DNA of 64,000 nt from Rhynchopus sp. YZ270_cl-10 (taxonomy: Eukaryota; Euglenozoa; Diplonemea; Diplonemida; Diplonemidae). Each line of letters begins with the position of its first letter. Position 1 is the stretch's first letter. The stretch spans positions 1,302,001-1,366,000 of the forward strand of contig OZ037837.1 of assembly GCA_964035575.1 (NCBI GenBank), written 5' to 3'. A program made the translations under genes and the position numbers. The notes below the pieces were generated by a model, which was not told where the DNA came from, ran no database searches, and saw nothing but the letters and a program-made list of their open reading frames with translations. Shown here one piece after another: positions 61,923 to 64,000 of the stretch.

Positions 61923-62456
61923 CGTGTTGCACGACTGCAGGCTGTGCTGGTCTGCACCTGCTCCCGCACACTCACGTAAACCCGCAAACCCGCACCCCTT
62001 TTTCACAGCTGATTGCGAAGAACTGTACACGAAGGCACTTACCATATTGCTCGGTTAGCAAGAAGACTACAACGGGGGAGGAGCTGAGACAACTTCGATC
62101 TGTACCCACACAACAGTGAGTGATGTGTCCACCAGGGGAGGGAGGGAGGGTGGTGATGAATATAACCCAAGTTCCCAGCGACAAAACCCAAGACCCTCAA
62201 AACACCCCCAAGAAACCCCCCTTTCAGCCCTGTTGCTGATTTTCTCTTGTTTGCCTGCATGTCGCCCACCTCACACGCTGCCCATGCGGCGCTCTTGTGT
62301 GGGTGACAGATCTCGCTCAGAGTCGTCTTATTTTCATCACTTCTCACAACGAGGAACAACATTCAACACCTCTCCCCCACCCACCTCATCACTCCCTCCG
62401 CTTGTGGTGGAGCAAACGTGCTGATTTGCACCTTGTCACGGAAGTAGCGCCAAACA
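61923..62456. other. Spacer and leader of Ubl-propeller gene 3
   Basis: No gene is supported. The last 100 bases are C/T-rich (CACCTCTCCCCCACCCACCT). Confidence 0.5.
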
Positions 62457-63575
62457 ATGGATGTGACCTTTGTGCTGGAAGAGTCAGGCGTGACTGCGAC
62501 AGTGGAGGTGCCGTGCGAGGCGAACGTTGCAGCGGCAAAGGAGGTTGCGTGCAGGGCGCTTGCTGTCTCGCCTGCGTCTGTCGAGATGCGCATCGGCACT
62601 GAGGTGCTGGAGGGGACGTCCCGTCTGCAGGACACTGCGTTTGATGCAGGGGTGCAGGTTGTGCTTGCCCGCTGCTGTGCCGACATCAAGTGTCCTGCTG
62701 AGCACAGTGTCGAGGCGCCACCTGGTAGGCGGGATATGAAGGTAGATTGCTTCTCGCTGTCTTCTTGTGGAGCACTCTGCCTCTTTACACAGGACGCGGG
62801 CTATGTCACCGGCCTCGATACAGAAACCTTCAGCCCTGCCTTCAAGTTCAAAATAGACATTGAGGTGGACGGTGCGCCTGCCATCTCACGGTGCAAGACA
62901 CGCTGCTACCTGGCGCACGACGAAGGCATACAGGAGATTGCGCTTCCGGGAGGGGAGGTGCTCCGCAATGTTGACGGCACCTTTGAACTGTGTGGTGGTG
63001 TTGTTATCTCGCGGTGTGAAGACGGCGTCTCTGTGTATGACGAAGACCTGATGTTGCTCCGCTCTCTATCACACGCAGGGTGCAAGCAGGTGGCTGTGTC
63101 GCACTGTGGTGGGTGGGTCATCACCTCTTCTCGTAGGGAGCCGAACGTACGTCTGTGGGATGTGAGCACAGGCGAAGCTGTTGCATGCGTAGCTGTGGAG
63201 TTTCCTCGCGCAGTGGCGGTCTCACGGTCTGCCTCTGTCTTTGCTGTGGCATCGTCTGCACCTGGCGTTCACCCTACCGAAATGCAACTCTATGATTGGA
63301 GTGGTGAGGCTCTGGGCAGCTTTGCCAACGCAGGGTATTTTCATGTCTCTGCCATGCAGTTCACACTGTGTGGGAAGTATCTCGTTATTGAGTCAGACGA
63401 TGAAGAAGATTATACCGACCTGCATCAGTACGATGTGGCGACCATGTCCTGTGTGCGTGTGTTCTCCGACGTCGCTTTCTACTCTTCATTTGCGCTCTCG
63501 CCGTGTTCACGTGTGTTACTCTTTTCAAACTCAGGGCAAGACACTATTGTGACGAGACATCTGTACCCCTACTGA
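62457..63575 (+). CDS. Ubiquitin-like plus beta-propeller protein
   Basis: 372 residues. Residues 1-76: Ubl-like (MDVTFVLEESGVTATVEVPC, helix AAAKEVACRALAV, then MRIGTEVLEG and VQVVLARC). Residues 90-372: degenerate WD40 blades (LSSCGALCLF, AVSHCGGWVITSSRREPNVR, LSPCSRVLLFSNSG). Same length and order as 15447 and the same strand as 60268, from which it is about 0.9 kb away: a local tandem pair. No lipid or catalytic motif. It ends RHLYPY. Confidence 0.85.
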   Translation: MDVTFVLEESGVTATVEVPCEANVAAAKEVACRALAVSPASVEMRIGTEVLEGTSRLQDTAFDAGVQVVLARCCADIKCPAEHSVEAPPGRRDMKVDCFSLSSCGALCLFTQDAGYVTGLDTETFSPAFKFKIDIEVDGAPAISRCKTRCYLAHDEGIQEIALPGGEVLRNVDGTFELCGGVVISRCEDGVSVYDEDLMLLRSLSHAGCKQVAVSHCGGWVITSSRREPNVRLWDVSTGEAVACVAVEFPRAVAVSRSASVFAVASSAPGVHPTEMQLYDWSGEALGSFANAGYFHVSAMQFTLCGKYLVIESDDEEDYTDLHQYDVATMSCVRVFSDVAFYSSFALSPCSRVLLFSNSGQDTIVTRHLYPY

Positions 63576-63953
63576 GTGATGTTTTGCGAGAGGTTGTGTT
63601 TGTATGCAGCTTCTCGCAGGCAGTCCACCCCAGAAGCACCTCCTCGCTGTCGCTGAGTGTTGCCATTATTGTCTTCGTTTCGCTGTGCCCCTGAATGCGT
63701 ATCTTTCTTTACTGTCAGGGGAGGGAGGACAAATGCTTTGTGAAGGGGAAGGGCATGGGGGGAAGGTGCGGGGCTTTTTTTTTTAGTAAACACGTAATAT
63801 TTGGCAAAATGCTCGAGACCCTCGTGAAAAGTCGCGCGTCTGAGTATCCCGCTCCCCGCTTGTTTCCCCCCTCCTTTCCCCCCTGTGCTCCACGACACTT
63901 TCTGTACTTCAGGCAAACACAACCACACCGTAAATCAAGTCGAGGAAAAAGAA
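63576..63953. other. 3' flank with the 86-bp repeat
   Basis: No gene. Contains 63781-63866, the second copy of the 41866 repeat. Confidence 0.5.
63781..63866 (+). repeat. 86-bp dispersed repeat, copy 2
   Basis: TTTTAGTAAACACGTAATAT onward, about 93% identical to 41866-41951. Confidence 0.8.
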
Positions 63954-64000
63954 CAGGGTATAAGCTTGGTACTCAGAATTAGGTTCAAAAACCTAATTCT
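63954..64000 (-). mobile_element. End of a TIR element running off the window
   Basis: CAGGGTATAAGCTTGGTACT then AGAATTAGGT...ACCTAATTCT: the exact inverse of the right end of the 44943-45592 element. Confidence 0.75.

Overview
The window looks like nuclear DNA of a single-celled eukaryote with few introns. Most genes are long uninterrupted frames of GC-rich, GTG/TGC-heavy coding sequence. They lie in AT-rich intergenic DNA full of homopolymer runs, foldback elements and small terminal-inverted-repeat (TIR) elements. The protein types are eukaryotic: WD40, NACHT, ankyrin, B-box, ubiquitin-like (Ubl), BspA-type LRR, a HAMP/cyclase-like receptor and guanine deaminase. I cannot name the organism. 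Three genes have a pyrimidine tract plus AG 4 nt before the ATG, which would fit trans-splicing or 5'-UTR introns. One locus near 49 kb looks as if it has a conventional GT-AG intron.

Layout. 1-16.5 kb is a cluster of receptor-like genes: the end of a WD40 gene, an ankyrin gene, a B-box/Ubl gene with an unusual C-terminus, a giant ANK-ADP-ribosyltransferase-NACHT-pentapeptide-WD40 gene (6830-12274), an internally deleted relative of it (13631-15045), and a Ubl + beta-propeller gene. 17.4-18.9 kb holds guanine deaminase. 19-31 kb is repeat-dominated, including a fossil element at 21.07-26.28 kb whose repeats lie in the order A1...B1A2...B2 (split direct repeats). 31.3-34.0 kb is a two-helix receptor with a degenerate nucleotide-cyclase-like domain. 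34-39 kb contains foldback elements and a cluster of repeated, covarying RNA-like hairpins (36.7-38.6 kb). 39-57.7 kb holds a second B-box/Ubl/LRR gene (frameshifted), a truncated third copy, a probable two-exon gene fragment, decayed coding DNA at 52-54.8 kb and a 1.9-kb foldback element. 57.8-63.6 kb holds the intact B-box/Ubl/LRR gene and two more Ubl-propeller genes.

How the genes may work together (inference). Three gene families occur in several copies with intact and broken members: NACHT-WD40, B-box-coiled-coil-Ubl-LRR, and Ubl-propeller. They combine sensor-type repeats, a STAND NTPase switch, a predicted ADP-ribosyltransferase effector and ubiquitin-system modules. Lipid anchors are suggested by an MGSGAS N-terminus on the NACHT protein and a CVVS C-terminus on one Ubl-propeller. 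This resembles an expanding NLR/TRIM-like recognition repertoire. No single family is new in itself, but I know of no described protein with the full ANK-ART-NACHT-pentapeptide-WD40 order. The most unusual non-coding signals are the covarying hairpin array at 36.7-38.6 kb and a second hairpin family at 35.5, 38.7, 54.9 and 55.2 kb.
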